Shown here: positions 61,023-64,000 of the stretch, piece after piece
Position numbering within the stretch: the stretch's first letter is position 1
How the letters are laid out: the number at the start of each line of letters is the position of its first letter
Assembly: GCA_000320545.1 (NCBI GenBank)
Contig: ADNK01003483.1
Span: 30,001 to 94,000, forward strand
DNA: 64,000 nt
Direction: 5' to 3'
Source: Bigelowiella natans CCMP2755
Lineage: Eukaryota; Cercozoa; Chlorarachniophyceae
Translations under genes and position numbers: made by a program
The notes under the pieces: model-generated
Told to the model about the DNA's origin: nothing
The model's database searches: none
The model's input: the letters and a program-made list of their open reading frames with translations, nothing else

Positions 61023-62201
61023 GTGATAGTATGCCAATGAATGTATTCTTTTAGTGATTTCTTCTTTCCTCTTCTTCTTCTTCATCCTTTTTTAGGATGA
61101 AAAAAATAACCTTTTTGTGTAAAATTCCTTGGACACATATGGCACGTATAAGGCCTCACCCCTATATAAAATACACGAGGACAAAGTAGATTGAAGCAGC
61201 GTTTATCACAAACCAGTAACAACAACTTGGTATACTGCCCACTCGCCGAGAGACGAACAGGGAGAGGAGAGTAAGCAGTATAGGTCGGCGCTTGGAAAGA
61301 ACTTAGAGATGAATAAGATAGTGTGGAAGAATCATATTATGTTTCTTGTTTCTAACCGAGATGAACGTTCACATGCTTCTTCAGATTGGCACGTTGCCGG
61401 AAAAGAGCACCGCACTGACCAGAATGCCAAAGGGAAAAAAGGCAGGGGAATATAACAACTATGATTGAGATTATCATGTAGAATCTGGGATCTTTCGATG
61501 AGGATGACACTGACGCAAATGTCCCGTGGTAAAACCATCCTCTCCCAAATACAAATCACCCTCTCGCATATCGTCGTTGTGTTTGCCACTGGCATTTGGG
61601 ACGAAATTTACCCATAATTACTTACACGCACGCTACTACTCCCATAATTATTTTCACGGTGTCCCTCGTCTACATCGATAAAGTTGGGCAACAAAGGAGG
61701 AAGATAGTGTTACAGAGAGCAGCAAGCAACCACTAACACCTTGAAACACCGAAACGGTCTAACGCATCGATGAATGCGTGAATGAACGTTGAGTGCCGTC
61801 TTATCCCTGCGTATGACATATACAACATCATTCTCGTCATCATCTCCGTTAAATAAATGGGGCCATAGTTGAGGATATGGACTTACTGTATATATATATA
61901 TATATATATATATGTATTTATCTATTATGATACGAACACAGGATTGGGATCCTTACCTAAACACCTTTCCACAATCAGGGTCTTGACATATGTACGTACG
62001 ATGCGATGGTTTGGGAGATTGTCGCAGAGTAGCGTGTTGAACAACAGTGGCAGCAGACTCGCCGCCAACTTGCCTACCCCTCTGCCTTAATTTTTGCTTG
62101 TTTGCATGAGAAGCAGTAAGGCTGTTATTCGGCTGCTGTGGAAGACACACAACCAGCATTTCCTCCTCTCCTTCTCGGGCTGCTGCTGTCAAAGGTTGCA
62201 T
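60834..62201 (-). CDS. C2H2 zinc-finger protein with three fingers
   Basis: The ATG at 62201 follows an in-frame TGA. Exon 1 (62201-61958) is Gln/Arg-rich and ends in the first finger half, TYICQDPDCGKVFR. Exon 2 (about 61813-61745) gives DKTALNVHSRIHRCVRPFRC, completing finger 1 and opening finger 2. Exon 3 (about 61414-61362) gives CGALFRQRANLKKHVNVHL, finger 2. Exon 4 (about 61172-61124) gives VRPYTCHMCPRNFTQK, and the following exon supplies ITHRGLHDIF, with its H-x3-H one residue short of usual spacing. Splice phases agree through exon 4. Introns cut every finger. A stop at 60834 closes this reading. The protein is probably a nucleic-acid-binding transcription factor (inference). The last exon is the weakest part, because another frame through it is also open. 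Confidence 0.75.
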
Positions 62202-63316
62202 AATCGATCACCGAAAGTTTAAATTATGAATACTATGAAAAGAGCTTAAATATACGTTGATAATACATATATCAAAATGATTTCTTTGCTATTTGTGGGT
62301 GGTTTGGTTGTTAAAGCAGCATCCATCCGCCGTTGTTTATAAAGGTTCAATAGCGTTGAGCCCTGCAAATTCAATGGCCAAAGAGGCGGTTTCTCAAAAA
62401 TCATCATCGTTGATGTATTTATTCGTTTATTCAGCTGCTGCTTCCGTCTCCTCTTTTCTGATCACATACACAATAATGTATCGTTATTTGCATTGTCTGT
62501 GACTTATCCAGATAATACGTTATTTTAAGCTCGGCTATTCTCGACGTATGGGTGATTGGGCAGTAGTATCGACGCCATCATCGATTAATATTTGGCGAGA
62601 AAGAAGCATTTCTCTTTCAATGGGTGATGTTACGTTAGTATGACTTCTGACACACAAAATTCTCATAGCACGGAGAGCATGTCTACAGTCTACTTTTCCA
62701 TTTTCATTAAATACTACTCCAGCTTCACCAATGAGAAGGAGAGGGACGACGACGGCGGCGACGACGACGACCGATGGAGGACACTGTGCTCCTGTTGTCG
62801 TTGTTAGTCGTTGCCGATCGCTAAATTGCAACTACGTCTACAAAATTCCTCTGACTTTGTTAAAAAACGAAGGCGTTTTCTTCTCTTCGGCACGGAAAGG
62901 AAAGAATACCTCTGGATTTGGACCATTTTTTGCCATATTTTTCATATTTTTGCATTTTTCGCCAAATCTTTACAGGTTGGATATCGTATACAGTATTTCT
63001 GGGAGCCTTCCCGCCCTAGTGCACGAACTCGATCGGAGTTCTTGGAGTGTTCCTATCTTGGCATGCGACAAAGAGATGTGGATGCCTCTCCGATCAAATC
63101 ACAAGGTTTTTAAGCAAATTGCTGCCAATTTTGCACACCAATGTGCTGCGAACGATTCCCTTCACGTCAGGAGGGGGCATCATAGCTTCCGGAGTCTCCG
63201 CCTTCCATGCGCACCCGAAGGAACTCTCAAAAATGGATGGATAGCAACCTGGCATCATCCAGCGGTTGGTTGTGTGCGGCAACAATTTCACATCGATCGC
63301 CTCATAATCGAATTTT
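62202..63316. other. Divergent spacer between the zinc-finger and PB1 genes
   Basis: It contains a minus-strand ORF at 62831-62535 (KVDCRHALRAMRILCVRS, TSPIEREMLLSRQILIDDG) of ordinary composition that could be a small gene or an upstream exon; confidence in it is about 0.3. The plus-strand frame from 62731 passes through T-rich, non-coding-looking sequence at 62900-62970. Confidence 0.4.
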
Positions 63317-63379
63317 GGAACTCAGGCAGCCGTGTGTGGAACTCAGGCAGCCGTGTGTGGAACTCAGGCAGCCGTGTGT
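63317..63379 (+). repeat. Three perfect tandem copies of a 21-base unit
   Basis: The unit begins GGAACTCAGGCAGCCGTGTG and repeats three times head to tail. In the frame leading into the PB1 domain it reads WNSGSRV three times. Confidence 0.95.
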
Positions 63380-64000
63380 TACACATAAAACTTGTCTTCG
63401 AACATGAGGGTGACGACGTTGATATCCGGCGATTTCGGCTTGCCGGGGAAGCAAAGGAAAAGTTGGTGCTTTGTAAAGATATGGCGAAGTATCTGTTTGG
63501 GTATTGAGCCCCCAATCTTGAAAAAGGAAAACATTTCATGTAGATTCTTTGCGCAGGTTAGAGGAATGCTTTCTACAGTATAAAGATGAAGACCTCGAAA
63601 GCATCGTCGTTGGGTCGGATCAAGAGTTGGAGGATGCAATAGCGATACAGCAAGTTTGTGGCAAGAAGACGACGAAGCTCTTTGTACGGAGGTAGTCTCA
63701 AAAAAAAGGAAAACTTACCCACTTGCAGTTGTAGTAAAAACTTTTTGCATTTTTTAGGGGAAATCCTGTGGTGTGCGAGCCAACATGGACTCCAAGTAGC
63801 GATAACAGATGCGATCAAGAAAGCAAGGGAGGAATATTCGGATGAGACAACTGTTGGCAATGAAGTTGAGGCGGATTGTAAACAATTAGATTCGACGACG
63901 AAGATTAAACCAAAAATAAGAACAGTAGATGCAAGTTTAATAGTGGGTGAAAAGGAAGGGTGGGCCGGGGAGGAATCAAAATTGGCACCTGGTGGCAAGG
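63380..64000 (+). CDS. PB1-domain protein, 3' part beyond the window, start not fixed
   Basis: PB1 domains make head-to-tail complexes in scaffold and signalling proteins. The exon at about 63380-63490 gives IKLVFEHEGDDVDIRRFRL, the usual first strands and basic RRFRL segment. A GT at 63491 and an acceptor near 63556 join it in frame to LEECFLQYKDEDLESIVV then GSDQELEDAI, the acidic OPCA motif (YxDEDxD-like, with Glu at the third acidic position), and KKTTKLFV, the last strand. The domain has both basic and acidic faces (type I/II). A following exon, open to the edge, gives GLQVAITDAIKKAREEYSDE. Upstream, the frame runs through the 21-base repeats, and I could not choose an ATG. Confidence 0.7.

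Noticed and set aside
1-64000. tRNA, rRNA or small RNA genes
   Set aside because: I looked for the T-loop consensus and cloverleaf halves by eye and saw none convincing; a covariance-model search would be needed to exclude them.

Overview
The window looks like nuclear DNA of an intron-dense single-celled eukaryote (a protist or alga). I could not place it more precisely. Genes are cut into many short exons (often 30-120 nt) by GT-AG introns. Introns and intergenic DNA are packed with di- and trinucleotide microsatellites: TA, GT/CA, CT, GAT/ATC, GTA/TAC, GGA/TCC. No operons, CRISPR arrays, insertion sequences, rRNA or tRNA were seen. Most gene models below were built by hand, joining exons whose GT-AG boundaries keep one reading frame. 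Spans run from first to last coding exon seen and include introns.

Layout: a TBC-domain Rab-GAP (-, 514-4145) and a small membrane protein (-, 4486-5128). Next are the single-exon NAC beta subunit (+, 6684-7181), a basic Ser/Arg-rich unknown (-, 12582-13909) and a DGAT2-type acyltransferase (-, 17194-21440). These are followed by a basic 405-residue protein (+, 22685-24602), a STE-type protein kinase (-, 25963-32793) and a small TH1-domain protein with a possible N-myristoylation site (-, 34097-35407). Then come a predicted SAP plus four-EF-hand protein (+, 36763-40154), a very fragmented helical protein (-, 40770-49962), an ankyrin-repeat protein (-, 50492-52075) and syntaxin-5 (+, 52904-57307). 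The window closes with an unresolved minus-strand gene (58340-60730), a C2H2 zinc-finger protein (-, 60834-62201) and a PB1-domain protein running off the right edge (+, about 63380-64000).

NAC beta, syntaxin-5, the Rab-GAP and DGAT2 are housekeeping functions in translation, Golgi traffic and storage lipid. The kinase, EF-hand, TH1, ankyrin and PB1 proteins are signalling or scaffold types. Nothing shows that neighbouring genes act together.

Four observations stand out. (1) Five compositional islands rich in CTAG and GCATGC palindromes lie at gene 3' ends, four of them between convergent genes and none between divergent genes. (2) A 16-exon reading frame joins a SAP motif to a calmodulin/centrin-like EF-hand module. 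(3) Many introns carry a triplet or tetranucleotide repeat that begins at the GT donor itself. (4) The TBC gene carries long microsatellite-coded homopolymer tracts inside and after its catalytic domain, and an apparent frameshift in its core.
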